Source: Augochlora pura | Taxonomy: Eukaryota; Arthropoda; Insecta; Hymenoptera; Halictidae | Direction of reading: 5' to 3' | Length of the DNA stretch: 64,000 bases | Assembly (NCBI RefSeq): GCF_028453695.1 | Contig: NC_135777.1 | Coordinates: 23,026,796 to 23,090,795, forward strand | Part shown: positions 46,818 through 58,720 of the stretch, piece after piece | How positions within the stretch are numbered: the first letter of the stretch is position 1 | Layout: each line of letters opens with the position of its first letter | The notes under the pieces: model-generated | Seen by the model: only the letters and a program-made list of their open reading frames with translations | What the model was told of the DNA's origin: nothing | The model's database searches: none | Translations under genes and position numbers: made by a program

Positions 46818-46912
46818 CCAATAGGAATCTTCCTGGAGTTTCATTGGTCGCCTCCTAGAACTACCGGCTAGTATAAAAGCTTTGAACCGTGTACAAATTG
46901 GGTGACTCTCAA
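46818..46912 (+). promoter_or_regulatory. Heat-shock-type core promoter
   Basis: Seen: CCAAT at 46818-46822; GAAtcTTCctGGAgtTTC at 46825-46842, i.e. four HSE units in alternating orientation at exact 5-bp steps with one mismatch; an inverted CCAAT (ATTGG) at 46843-46847; TATAAAAG at 46872-46879; and a TCTCAAAT-like initiator about 30 bp later (near 46907). Known: HSF binds three or more alternating nGAAn units, and this arrangement with a TATA box is typical of insect heat-shock promoters. No chaperone coding sequence follows, so the transcript is unknown. Confidence 0.55.
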
Positions 46913-47281
46913 ATAACAACTAGAACCTAGTCTCTGCTTAGTCAAGTTACTTAGTCGGCACACCGCGTGCAAAAATTACAAAGTTTGAAGATCTAAAGAT
47001 CACGCAAACATCAACAAGAGGAGCGCGGAAAGTCGGCCGGGGGACAATTGACGAGCAAAGACGCGAAACGGAATATAATTCATAAGCATCGCGACGGCTC
47101 GAAAGGAACCGACGTTCTTTTCGTTCGGGTCTCGGTCGGGCCGGGTCGGGAACAAGGTGGAAGCTCGCGGGCCAGAAGATTGCGCCCGCGGATTTGCGAG
47201 CGGAGAAACTGGCTGGCGGCGCATCGATCCTTTCCGCCCCTGATCTTCTTTCCTCGGCGCAGATTGAAACCCGGGGACAAA
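46905..47281 (+). other. ATG-free leader downstream of the heat-shock-type promoter
   Basis: From the predicted start the next 375 bases contain no ATG on the plus strand. The first 100 bases are A/C-rich (caagttacttagtcggcaca, cgcaaacatcaacaag), resembling the A-rich unstructured leaders of heat-shock mRNAs. The first ATG (47282) opens only a 21-codon frame. It could be a long leader, a first non-coding exon or a non-coding RNA. Confidence 0.35.
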
Positions 47282-47591
47282 ATGCTCCGCGGCGCCTGTT
47301 TCTTCTCTGCCCGCGCGGCCCGGACTTTTCCGATGAGAGTCCTCTAACTTCGTCGATTTCCTTCTAGCCGGCAATATTTGTCAATTTACAAGATGGAACC
47401 TCGTTCCGGCACGCTGCGAGCACGATTCCTCTACGTTTTGTCCTCTCTTCCAATTCTTGCACATCCGTGAACCGAACGGCGCGCTGCGAGACGACGTCGC
47501 GTCGCTGAATTGCAATCGAAAAATTATTTACTATATATATATTATATAAGCAGATAATATTAATCTTTATAGTAAATAATAAAAATTAGTA

Positions 47592-47863
47592 TTAACTCTT
47601 TTTCAATGGAAGCTTGATTGAAGACCTAAAATAATATTTCTAGCTTGTAGTATTTCCATTTTGATATATCATGTGACATTTCCATGTGACAAAGTATAGT
47701 TTGTGCACATCTTAGTGATTCTTGTTACTTGTATCAACAGTTTCACTTTCAACGCTTTTAACAATTTTTAGACATAAATTTCGGTGATATAAAAATGATT
47801 TTAGAACGCGATGCGATAATTTGAACTGTGCCTCAGAGCCACCGTTTGAGTGTAAAGGGTTAA
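47592..47863. mobile_element. TTAA-flanked MITE, degenerate copy
   Basis: TTAA at 47592-47595 is followed by CTCTTTTTCAATGGA. The right end reads GTGCCTCAGAGCCACCGTTT, then GAGTGTAAAGGG, then TTAA (47860-47863). The right end keeps the subterminal palindrome position seen in the 11824 copy. About 264 bp. Confidence 0.65.
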
Positions 47864-48958
47864 TCTTTTCGTTGTCTCCATAGCAGAGGTTTCGTGTAAA
47901 AAGCGTATTTTATTAGCTTTTATTTTTTTATTAAAAAATTGTACGATTGTAAAAATATGTTCCCCGCCCCTTTATATACAAGATAAATAAATGTCCGATT
48001 ATTTTAGAATAATCTTCCAATCTCGTATCGACTGCAAATTTGTCAATTTTACCGCTATTATTATTAACAAATTAAACCACCTATCCTATAAGAAGAACTC
48101 ACTGTATACTTTCCTGAATGAAAAAGTACTGAATTTAAAGATAAATATTCCGACAAATATAATCGAGATCAGATCGACAAACTAAATGGTATACTGTTAA
48201 AATAATAACGCTGAAACGATTTAATAAAATCGCGGTGGAGCTAGGATAAAGAGAAGGGAAGAAGTCGCGGAAGAAATTCGCGTATCGGCGTCGGATCGAC
48301 GGAGTCTCGGATCCGAGAGGATCGTCGCCGATCCACCCCGGCAGCGGCAAGTTGCCGTCTATTTTCCCGGCGAGCCGATCGCGGCGTGGCTTTTCTCGTT
48401 TCGTGTTACGCGGCGATCATCCTTGATCTGAACTCGGGGTGGGGGGATTACGTCGGGGACGCGTCGTTCCGTGGGAGCCGACCCATCTGCGGACGCGCCT
48501 CTCTAATTGCAACGTCGGGCAACTTTGGGATTTTGCGCGCGGAGGCCGGTTTTCGAAATTCGACGCGCGGCACTCGATCGCGTCCGCGGCGGATTTGCGG
48601 CCGAGAATCTCTCCTCTCTCTCTCTCTCTCTCTATTTTTTTCTCTGATTTCCACGGCTCTCCTTCCGCTGCGTTTTGCCCGTTTTTCACCGGGCGGCGCA
48701 GGAAACTCGATAGTTCGCCACCCAAGTTAACAGAGAGAAAGAGAGAGAGAGAGAGAGAGACGGACGCGAACACCGTCGGCAAATAAAAATCGAAGGCTTC
48801 TCTGATTTCCGGCCACGATCCCCGTTCTCGTCGTCGCGAGCGCTTCCGCGCGAACGAAATTTCATGAGAACTCGAGAGTCCGCGACGACGGCGTCGGTAA
48901 CAAGCGATCCGCTTCCCGGTTTCTCCACCCTCCCCCCTATCGCCGTCGCGGCCCATTG

Positions 48959-48988
48959 TTCTTCTTCTTCTTCTTCTTCTTCTTCTTT
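48959..48988. repeat. (CTT)n trinucleotide repeat
   Basis: Around nine CTT units, close to the assembly gap. Confidence 0.95.
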
Positions 48989-49131
48989 TCTCGGAAACTG
49001 TCTGTTCCCGAAGGACCGACGCGGGAGGAGGGGTCGGGAGCGATTAAACTTTCGCGAGCACGCTCGTTTGCATCGCAAGAATCCCGACCGCAATCGCCGG
49101 GGTTAACCGTTCGGGATTTCTCCCGGTTTAG

Positions 49132-49231
49132 NNNNNNNNNNNNNNNNNNNNNNNNNNNNNNNNNNNNNNNNNNNNNNNNNNNNNNNNNNNNNNNNNNNNN
49201 NNNNNNNNNNNNNNNNNNNNNNNNNNNNNNN
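49132..49231. other. Assembly gap, 100 N
   Basis: Exactly 100 N, a conventional placeholder, so the true length is unknown. It is followed by a run of 13 A, suggesting the assembly broke at low-complexity sequence. Confidence 0.99.
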
Positions 49232-49504
49232 AAAAAAAAAAAAAGAGGTCGGGAAATATTTGCCTCCGTTCGGCGAAGTAGCTCTCGCATATCGGAGTGT
49301 ATCGGGATATATGGGGCGTTTCACGGCTCGCAAGTGTCAAACGCAAACTGCGCCACGCCGAGTCCCGACACTCGCTCGGTTAATATCAATATTTATGCAA
49401 TGAATTCCTCACCTGTGTCCCCGAGATTTCATCGGCCCTACCCCACCCCCCGCACGCCCCCCTTCGCGCCCTCCGGCCGACCGTAGAACGATGCACTCTC
49501 GATG

Positions 49505-49506
49505 CA

Positions 49507-49545
<39 letters not shown>

Positions 49546-49553
49546 TCCCTCTC

Positions 49554-49592
<39 letters not shown>
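49505..49592. repeat. (CT)n microsatellite
   Basis: A long CT run with a ctatctatctat interruption and a cctctctcac interruption. Confidence 0.95.
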
Positions 49593-49596
<4 letters not shown>

Positions 49597-49977
49597 CTCG
49601 CGGCGCAGCAGCTCGCACAATTCAAACGGGACAGGGAGAGAACGAATTGCGGGGAGAACGGTAAGCACCGGTGCTCCCGCGATTGAAAAATCGCGAGCCG
49701 CGCGGAACGTCGGGTTTCGTCGCAGAGTGTTCGCGCGAGATCGGCCGAAAATCGGGTCGGAGTGGAAAAATTGCTTCATCGACGGCGAATAGAACGATTT
49801 CTCTCGCGTTGTCCCGCGGTGTGTGAAAAGGGCAAATTGGGATAAAGAGACGCGATTAATTGTTTGCATATCATTACGCGCGTGTTTATTATATTTGTGT
49901 TTGTTAATATATTTTGTTATTTATACTTGTGTTATATTTTATTCTTATAATGTTATATTATAACTTGTGTTATGTTA

Positions 49978-50041
49978 TAGTATATTATATTATATTATAT
50001 TATATTATATTATATTATATTATATTATATTATATTATATT
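49978..50041. repeat. (TATAT)n pentanucleotide repeat
   Basis: Twelve TATAT units in an AT-rich region that starts at about 49880. Confidence 0.95.
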
Positions 50042-50139
50042 CGTATATTTATGTATTTATATTTAATTAATGCGATCGTAAAAAATTGGTAAAAAATAGT
50101 AGAAATGGCAATTATACACTATTTAATATTTAATCCTTT

Positions 50140-50530
50140 ACCGTACTTAAACGAAGCAAACTTGTCAATTTTACACCCTTCTCGCCAATATTTAAACGTT
50201 CCAGCAGACACAATCGCGCGATAAATTCTCTTTTCCTGCCAAGCAATGATTGCGATAAAAAAATGCCTAATTATTGCGACCATAAGAAAAAAAGATACGA
50301 CAAGCTATACACCCCCTTATATATTCCACCCCTTGTAATACCTCAACGAATGAGACTCGTTAATTCCGTACCTTGCTCGCCAATTCTTAAGCATTCGAGC
50401 AGACGTAATCGCGCGATAAATACACACAGACTTCCTCGCCCGGCAAAAGATCGCGATCGAAAAATAGCGGTTAAAGAACAGCGAACACGATCTCCTAAAA
50501 GAGAAAGAAAAAGAAAGAAAGAGAGCGAAA
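50140..50530. repeat. Tandem duplication of about 195 bp
   Basis: Two diverged units share ctcgccaat (50181 and 50376), then agcagac-aatcgcgcgataaa, then a run from cttttcctgcc or cttcctcgccc to gcgat-aaaaa. The spacing is 195 bp. Confidence 0.75.
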
Positions 50531-51803
50531 ACTGCTCCATTCACGACCCAAGAACGCGTCGCAGCCTATAAATAACGCCCCGGCGTGCAATTATTAAAAC
50601 GCGAGAGCTCGCCGGCGAAACGGTGGATTAAATCCTAACAAGGTTACCCCGGCCGTGGAATTAATTATTAACGAGCACGCGCCTGGCGCCGGTGTTCGCC
50701 GAAATCGTTTTCGCCGACGGACGATTCTCGGCGGGACCTTTGCTCGTTTCGACGACGGGACGGGCGACTGGCAACGGAAACGGCGACTGGGAACGCCGGG
50801 AAAAGGAGCAAAACGGAAGACGGGGCCAGGACGGATGATTGGGGAGGAAAAAAGAAATATGGCGGAGAAGAGATATATATATATAGAGAGAGAGAGAGAG
50901 GGAGGGGCGGTCGGAACGGGACACGTAACAAACGCCGCCGTCGGAACCAGGCCCTGATGAATACTGATGTATTCAATCAAGGGGATTGGCGTGATCTGGC
51001 GAAATGTCGTTCGGGGATCGAGAGGGTGCAGCAAATACGACGCGAGGCACGGTTTACGGGGGTGCTGGTGCCGGTGCTCGTGTGCGTGCCGTCTGGTACA
51101 GCGAAGGCTCTCTCTGTTGGCCCCGCTCACCGGCCCCCGCCGCAGCTTGCTCGCCGAGCATTATGGCAGACATATTGGATAATGGCGGATACGATACAAT
51201 CAGAATTCCGTGGCCGTCGTGACGGCGACGGCGACGGCGACGCCGCGCGCCGCGCCCCGCGTTCTCCATTAAATTTCGCGCATTAGGACCGACAAGATGT
51301 CGGGGCTAAACGGACCGTGTACACACACACAGCCAGGACCCCGCCGATACTCTTGATTTTACCTGGCACAGACCCGGGATATATCCGCGGCCCGGGGAAC
51401 GGCGGCCGCAGACGGGGCTTGTGACGCGGCGCCGGGCGGCCCCTTTCGCAGCAACGCGCCCTTTGACACACTGTTAATGGCTATTTGTATGTTAATCCGT
51501 GCCAAAACACGGGATTGCCGGCGGTCCCGGGACCTGCCACGCGAAAATATGAACGCCGACGAGGCTATCGATTACAACCGGGTAACGCTCTCTACGCCCT
51601 TGGATGTCACCGTGTTACCCGGACGTCGAGCCAGCCGCTGCGCACCTCCCCCCTCCCTCTACTCTCCTCCTCGATGCCACGGAGTCTGCGGCGACGTGAT
51701 TGCGCGCGATTATTCCGGATAATAGAAAATTAGCGGGATTTTAACCGTCGGCTATCGAGTACCCGCGCGCGATCGTACGGTGTCACTTTTGGAGGATATT
51801 GCG

Positions 51804-51917
51804 TATAGAGTGTCGGGAAAGTTGACCCGTGATCTGGAAGCAAAGGCTTTCCGAGATCGCTTGGAAAAAGGTTGACCAATTTCATGGTCGCGCGAGAGAC
51901 TTTTGGGACACTCTGTA
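51804..51917. mobile_element. TA-flanked foldback MITE of about 110 bp
   Basis: The left end AGAGTGTCGGGAAAGTTGAC and the reverse complement of the right end (CAGAGTGTCCCAAAAGTCTC) are imperfect inverted repeats, with TA on both sides (51804-51807 and 51916-51917). The interior also folds partly (tttccgagatcgcttggaaa). There is no coding sequence. The size and TA target suggest a Tc1/mariner-type MITE; the superfamily is an inference. Confidence 0.6.
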
Positions 51918-52752
51918 CAACTCGACGGGGGTGGTTTTCCTTGAATCTTCAGACGGTTGTGTCTCGTTGATTATTATCTGTCAATTGAAAGACTTTGAAT
52001 AAAATTTCAATATACAACATAGTATACAGATTAGAAAGTATAAAATTTAAATATGTAACATAGTATAAAATTATACAACAATAAAGTATTAAATTTTCGA
52101 CTTTGGCGCGGTTGAACGTAAGAATATAAAAATGTATAATGTACGTGCGAATTAATACACCTTAATATATAGTATTATTATATATTATTTAATATCTATT
52201 AAGATCTATTAATATAAAATATATAATATAAATAATTATATATATTTAATTGAACACAATCAATTTACCAAAACCAAACCTGAAAATAAAAAAAAGACAC
52301 CGCGACCAGACAGGTGGTTGCCGACAGGTGACGACGACAATTCCGCCGGCGGACAAAGGTCACAGCGCAGGTTAAACGCGAAGGGGTTGAACCATGTCGT
52401 AGAAGAAAAAAAGGGAGCAGCGGATTCGAGGACGGTCGAAAGACGTTATTTTAATCAGAACGAACGGCGTTCGTGACCCCTAAATACACAGGGACCGGGG
52501 GGGTGGGCCATCTATCCATTACAAAACACGCACCGGCCCGGAACACGCCCCAATTCTTCTATCGCCGGGCATCACGTGAGCCCCCGCTCGCTTGCAATCC
52601 GGAGAGGCCGGCGAAGGGGTCGAGAGATCGAGATAAGGAAGAGTTACATTCGCGCGGAGTTCCTTCCCGGTTTGGCATGCCCGCCTACGGAGGCCTTATT
52701 CCCGATCGGAGAAATACGGTTTCCTCGCGTCGTCGCAACCCTCCTCTCCTCG

Positions 52753-52756
52753 CCCC

Positions 52757-52806
<50 letters not shown>
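52753..52806. repeat. Poly-C followed by (CT)n
   Basis: A run of about 15 C passes directly into about twenty CT units. Confidence 0.95.
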
Positions 52807-52809
<3 letters not shown>

Positions 52810-53940
52810 CCAGCTTCTAGCTATTCTCGCTCTGCCCCGCGCGCGCGACCCCTTCTCTCCGCGAAACGAACCCGGGAACTCCGTTTTAACTTCTCCCACC
52901 CCTAAATCCCTCGATCCAACAATTCTATACATTTCAATGACGGGGGGGAGGGGAGGGCGGGCGCGAAGAATCCGCGCGCGGCAAAAGGCGGACCGGAAAG
53001 GTGGAAGAAATAGAAAGGAAATACCTGCGCGGATATTGTGTCCCCCACCCCCGGACACCCCCGCCCGGCCGAGATACGTATTTCTCAGATGTTTAGAAAT
53101 TAGGATGCCGAGTTTTACCGCCGTGGATCGAACTATGGTACACGAATCGTAGGAATTTTGTGATACTTTTTGAGAGGGGTTGAAGCTTGTCACTGACACG
53201 TGGAGCGTACTTTTATTAATTTTTGTTAAGAGATTGAAGTCTGTCTTGGTAGCTTGGCTATCTTTATTCGCATCTTTGTTGTTCAAGATACCTACTAAGA
53301 ATTATGCTATTGTTATGTTACTGAAAAAATATTTTATAGATTCTATTACGATACCTAGACTGCGGACATTTACGTTTCGCGATTTCCCCGTCTCCAAAAG
53401 AGATAACCCCTTCGCGACTGGTGCGTGGCCCCCGCGGTTCGGGTCGAAGAATTTTCGAGCCGGACCGGAAGCCGGCCCCCCGGTTACACGCCGAGTCGTG
53501 TACGTCGGGGGTTTCTATTGAATTTATTTCGTAGCCTGGTTCGGCGGCTCGCGTTGCTGATTGCAGCCGCCGCCGAAGGGGTTGGCGGCCGGTGCGGCGG
53601 CGGCCACGGCCGTTTCGCTCTCCGGTCACGTATCCCTGCATCATTTGCTATGGGTTTCATACCGGCCATAACTCCACGGATATATCCTCCGACTCCCGTC
53701 GAACGCCCCCTCCGCAACCCGTCGCACGCGCGTCTACGCGTCCCTCGCTCCCCGCCGGGACGACTGGAGGATGCATCGCGGGTCGCCGGTGCACCGAGCG
53801 CAATCCTTGCAGTCTCTTCTCTTAATCCGGGAGGCCCCCCATTCATCGGAACCAATCTGCGGCCCCGCAGACGCCGCCGCGAATTAATCAACCCTCCCCG
53901 GAGGCTGTTGCGACAACGTCTCGTCAGTTCACGGGGGTTG

Positions 53941-53973
53941 CGTCCTCGTCGTCGTCGTCGTCGTCGTCGTCGC
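53941..53973. repeat. (CGT)n trinucleotide repeat
   Basis: About nine CGT units. A His/Thr-coding cac-cat run follows at 54131-54158. Confidence 0.9.
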
Positions 53974-56454
53974 GCGAGCCGTCGACGTCTTCGTCGGCTG
54001 TCGTCGCTTCGACGACCGGAGCAGAATCGCTTTTCGAGCAAGATTATTAATCCGCGACGATTCAACGCGGGAGGGTCCTGGCCGACGGGATCCTGTTCCA
54101 TGATAATGCGTTTTATGGACGGGGTAGCTTGCACCACCATCACCACCACCACCATCACTCCCCGCGCAGACTAAACAATGTCAGCGGCGCCGGAGATTGC
54201 CCCGGAACAGGGGAAATTGTTTTTGGCGATCGATCGGTCGGGCATCGGGATTGGTTTCTTCTGGTTAACGATTCGCGGATCTTGATTCTCGACGGAGGTA
54301 TCGGTGGGCTGGTTTTCGAGCATCGATCGATTCGGCAGGGACGCAGCCGCTCGTTTTTCTTGACGATTTATATTTAATTTTTAGCGGAGGTGTATTTTAG
54401 GGGTGGTTTTCGAGATTCGGGAATCGATCGATTTTGTCGAGGTATCAGGTTGTTTTTATTATTATTATTATTGTACGAATTTTAAGGCATAGGTTTGAAA
54501 ATGTATTTGAACACCTTACTCTTTATGATAACCATAAAACTTTAATCAAAAACTCTAATATAATTCGGAAAGAATAACAAAGATTATAACGACTTCTCTT
54601 CTCGCACGCAACTGATTAACTTCTATTCGACGAGTTCTTTTGTTCTCTTCGCTCGCACTCCCTTGACACGGCGGTAAGGTATTAACCTAGACGGTAGACT
54701 TGACTAAAATAATTGAGGCGCGCCCTCTCGCGCTCCCTACGCAGAACTACCGCAGCGACGCAACAATTATTATTATTATTATTCTTTATTAACGGGCTAG
54801 TCCCTTATTACCGGAATTAGGACGGCAACGTTGCAACCGACCGAATTGTTCTCCGTTCCGCGAAGTTAACCGATTCGCGTATTCCATGCACTGTTGTTAC
54901 CGTTATCGAATAAAAAAAATAATACGTATCCGCTGTTCGAAACCGTTAACCGCCCGAACGACGCGATAAACAATGCCCTCGATCACTTCATCCCATTGTC
55001 CGCGGCAAAAGGCGCCAAATAATTATAGGCGCGCGAACACGGACAAACGAGCAGCGACTCGTTTTTTGCCAAACAAATTTTGCAAGAATCCGTAGACAAC
55101 AAAAAAATCCAGCGTAAAAATCTGTACAGAAATCGGTCGGCGTGTAGCGCTCGTAGTACACAGTGCATAAAAATTAATATTTGTATTAAAGTCCCTCGAT
55201 AAAGCTTATATTTTATTTACAACTCGACGCGAAATCCCTTTTTCAATATTTTCTGCGGATCGCGTGTTTGCCGCCGCGGGGACCGGGACAGTTGAAATTA
55301 TTAAATCGAAGAATTCCCGATATTCGGTAAATTTGGAAATATAATAATTCTATTCGGGGTGGGGGGCGAATTATTGTTTGACAGCGTTTACGGCTGCTAA
55401 AGGAACTTAATGGCAATAATTCCAACTAAACGGGTGAAATACAAATAATTGACACTAATAGACAAATATTAACGTTTCGATTATAATATTTATAACAATA
55501 ATTGTCGACCGCAACAATATTGTAACTCTCATAAATGAGAGCAATAAACATTGTAAGCAATACTCAATTTGTATCCATATTAACAAGTTTTGGAGACAGC
55601 CTGACAAGTATAAAAATTCTTGCAAATTATTCTATTAAATTCATGAAATAGCCGGAAGAAAAATATTTGACCAGGTGAAAATCCCACTCGAAATGACGTT
55701 TCACCGGAACGGTGTATCAACCGTGAAAAATAGTATTCCAAACACTCGTCCCTTAAATTGTGTCCAACCCTCTGCCGATCGCACGGTATCGGCAAACAAA
55801 TTGATCGACGGTTTGCAGAGGAGATTCCCGAGATCGGCTTAAAAATCAGTCGTTAATCCGTGTTGGTCCTTCGCGTCGGCGTTTTTCACATACGCCGGGT
55901 CCCGTGAAATGCGAAAATGACCGACAACGTTATTATTTCTACGCGGCGGCCGGAACGTAATACCATTTCCAAATAGCAAACAATCTGTTTGATTCGCGCG
56001 GGCCATTTCCGAAATAAAATGTCTCATTCGACGCGGCTTAAACTTGTACAACACTTCGAAGGACACTGGTGAACGGATGTCGGTCTTCGCTTTTTAAACG
56101 TCGCGTGTATCGTCCGGTTCCGGCAGCGGGCTGCTCGTTACGCTGCACACAAAGGGGTAATCCGATCGACGCGCGCTCCGTCGCCGTACTTACGCTGAAA
56201 ATCAGTCTGCTTTTACCGAACCGTTGTTGTTCGGCCCGCGCGCCTCGATGCCGTTTATTCCGCCGTTCCGCGTTCGCTTTCAATTATTTAATATCATCGC
56301 GGCGGATCCGGTCGGCGATTATCGTACGGCTCGAAGCACGGGATCGCGTATCTTTTGATCCGATAATAGAAATGGAGAGGCTTTGAAATAATGCCTCGCT
56401 CCGCGAGAAATCGAGCCGGTCGCGATTTTTCCGATTCTGAAAACGCGGAAGCGT

Positions 56455-56525
56455 TTAACCCTTCGCACTCGAGCGGTGATATTTAGGCAACGCTAAAAAC
56501 TCGTTATTATAGTGCAAGGGGTTAA
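56455..56525. mobile_element. TTAA-flanked MITE, very short copy
   Basis: TTAA at 56455-56458, then CCCTTCGCACTCGAGCGGTG; on the right AGTGCAAGGGG followed by TTAA (56522-56525). Only about 63 bp lie between the TTAA sites, so nearly the whole interior is deleted. Confidence 0.7.
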
Positions 56526-58003
56526 TTAATAGAGACACGACGCCGGTGGAATAATCAAACAAAGAAAGAAAAAGAGAGAGAGAGAGGAGAGAAAATTTGG
56601 GAAAAATCAAAAGCGAGGCCGGAAATAAATCACGGCCGTTTAGAAGACGCGCGAGGGTGGGTTGGGGGCATGAGGGGGACGACAAGAGGTGAAAGAAAAG
56701 GAGGACACGCGCGCCCCCGGCTTTGGCGGACAAACGGGGCCAGGGGGCAGGGGAGGGTGCGGCGGCCAGGAGCCAGATTTTCAGGTGGACCCTCGCGATA
56801 TTAAATATTTCAGACGTCCGTTGTCCTCCCCCCTCCGGCGTCTCGCGCCTCCGTGCACACGGGCCGGAGGCACTAAAAGGAAATTTTACAACCCAAACAT
56901 TTCGCCGGGACGAGAAAGAAACAGGGGAACAAAAGCGCGGAAAAGAAACGCGGGACCGTGAGGGCAGGGGAGGTGTGTGGCACGGGGGAGACGGGTTCCA
57001 CGGGGGGTTGGTGGTCCGACGGCCGTGGAATCTCGCGGCGGCTTCCTGCGCGCGCGCGCCCGCGGGCCCGGCATTCGCCCCGAGACGCGGTAAAATACAT
57101 TCACTGACTGGAATCGTACGTTCCCGTCCGGCTTCTTGATATTTCGCGATAAAACGTTATGCACTGTTCCTCGCGGAACCTCGTACGAAAAACTGTTCGT
57201 GTACACCATGGAAAATGAAAAAATTTTTGTTAGAGTAGATTAAACGAGTCGAATTTTATTTTTCATATCGTCGGCTTTCCTTTTTTATTATTTCATAGTT
57301 ATTAACACGTTCCGTGCCGAGCCGTTTTTGCCTGACTTGTCGTTCTGGCCATTTGATATTTTGACTAAAGATTCATACGGTAAATGTAATTATTAATTAT
57401 TATAAATATATATATAGAACAAATAAATAAACGTACGAGTTTCGTCCTATACTGAATTTTGTACAAGGCATCATTCGTTTTTGGTTGAAACATATTTTAC
57501 AGAATTACATTTGTCATAAAATATCGGTGTTCAGCGTCATTAAATAAATATGACTGCGTGTACCACCGGTCATCGGTACAATTTAATACGTTGCCCTTGC
57601 GGCTATTTTTCCGAGATAAATGGCCCACGGTGTATCCGCGAAAAATCCTTTTCACGGTGGCCGGGCCGGAAGCGGACGCGTCACGGTGGTCCGTAAACAA
57701 AGATGACTCTCGAACTCGTTCCTCTCGACAGGCCGCGGCCGTAATCGAAGATTATGTCGCGGACAGCCTGGGCGGCGGCGGCGGCGCGGCGTGAGATAGC
57801 GGGAGGGTGGGGAGATCGGGCCGGGGTGTCCCGGGAGCGGCCCGACACTCCTGATTAGTGTTTCTCGAGCGAAATGGCGACGGTACATCAACCGCGCCGA
57901 GAGAATAGGCTGCTGAATAAATGACGACGCCCGCTGCCTGGCCGCGAGAGAATTTCTTCTTACCAGAACCACCCCTTCCGCCCCTCCCCTCTGCGCCCCT
58001 ACA

Positions 58004-58210
58004 TACCTCACCGTACACCTTCACGCTCATCCACACTCCTCAGTACCTCACCGTACCTCACCGCGTCTCTTGGTACCCTTCCTTACCTCCCCGTACCCCT
58101 CCGCGTCTCTCCGTACCCCACCACGCCTCTTCGTACCCTTCCTTACCCCATCGCAGTCTTCCTTTTACCCTCTTTCACCCTCCCTCCTTCACCCTCCCTC
58201 GCCACCCTTT
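58004..58210. repeat. C-rich minisatellite
   Basis: Repeated variants of cctcaccgtacctcaccgcg, then tctcttggtacccttcctta, with a loose period near 60 bp. Confidence 0.8.
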
Positions 58211-58564
58211 CCCCGTCAGCTCTGGACCCTGTCGCGAACCGCTCGCCTAACTCGAACGTATATCTCTCCAATCTCCTCTCTCGCAGACTGGCTCTCACCC
58301 CCCTTCGTTCGCCCGCCCTTAACGGGAACTGTTCCGAAGGTGATGAAATTTTACGGGCATCTCCTTATCCGAGGCTGCAACCTGCCCTCCAATCGCCGGC
58401 GCCGGCTAATTGCATCCACCGATTGCTGCTAAGTGGGAACGGAGAGGGGTTGCGCTAACCCCTTATAACACCCAATAACGATATATCGTTGCTGGATAGA
58501 TTTGGGGAATGTTTAGCGAAAGTTTAATTCGACGCGAGGCTAAGAAATCGAGCGAAGGATGTTT

Positions 58565-58720
58565 TAGTTTCTCCTTTTGTATTTTTTAGTATTTTGTTTT
58601 AGTATCTTCTTCTGTATTTTTTAGTATTTTGTTTTATCCTTCTTCTGTATTTTTTAGTATTTTTTTGTAGGGTCTTCTTTTATATTTTTTAGTATCCTTT
58701 TTTTTTAGTGTCTTCGATCT
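58565..58720. repeat. T-rich minisatellite
   Basis: Three to four units of cttcttctgtattttttagt followed by attttgtttta. Confidence 0.88.

Larger units (their letters stand above)
51918..56454. other. No gene recognised: alternating AT-rich and GC-rich sequence
   Basis: AT-rich at 51950-52270, GC-rich at 52300-53150 and 53370-54350, AT-rich at 54360-54830 and 55150-55650. The 249-codon frame at 53425-54174 is Arg/Ser-rich across a CGT repeat and is open on both strands, so it is not accepted as a gene. Confidence 0.5.

Noticed and set aside
53425..54174. Longest open frame in the window (249 codons, plus), with a 224-codon frame on the opposite strand.
   Set aside because: Both strands are open over the same GC-rich and CGT-repeat sequence, the composition is Arg/Ser/Pro-rich and no motif is recognisable. 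The openness is due to composition.
56038..56283. Minus-strand frame ending at an AGC|GTAAGT donor-like site (56190).
   Set aside because: The donor is good, but an in-frame stop lies just upstream and the only possible acceptor has no pyrimidine tract.
58004..58210. Spaced short repeats that could suggest a CRISPR-like array.
   Set aside because: Units are C-rich, degenerate and without unique spacers; the genome is eukaryotic.
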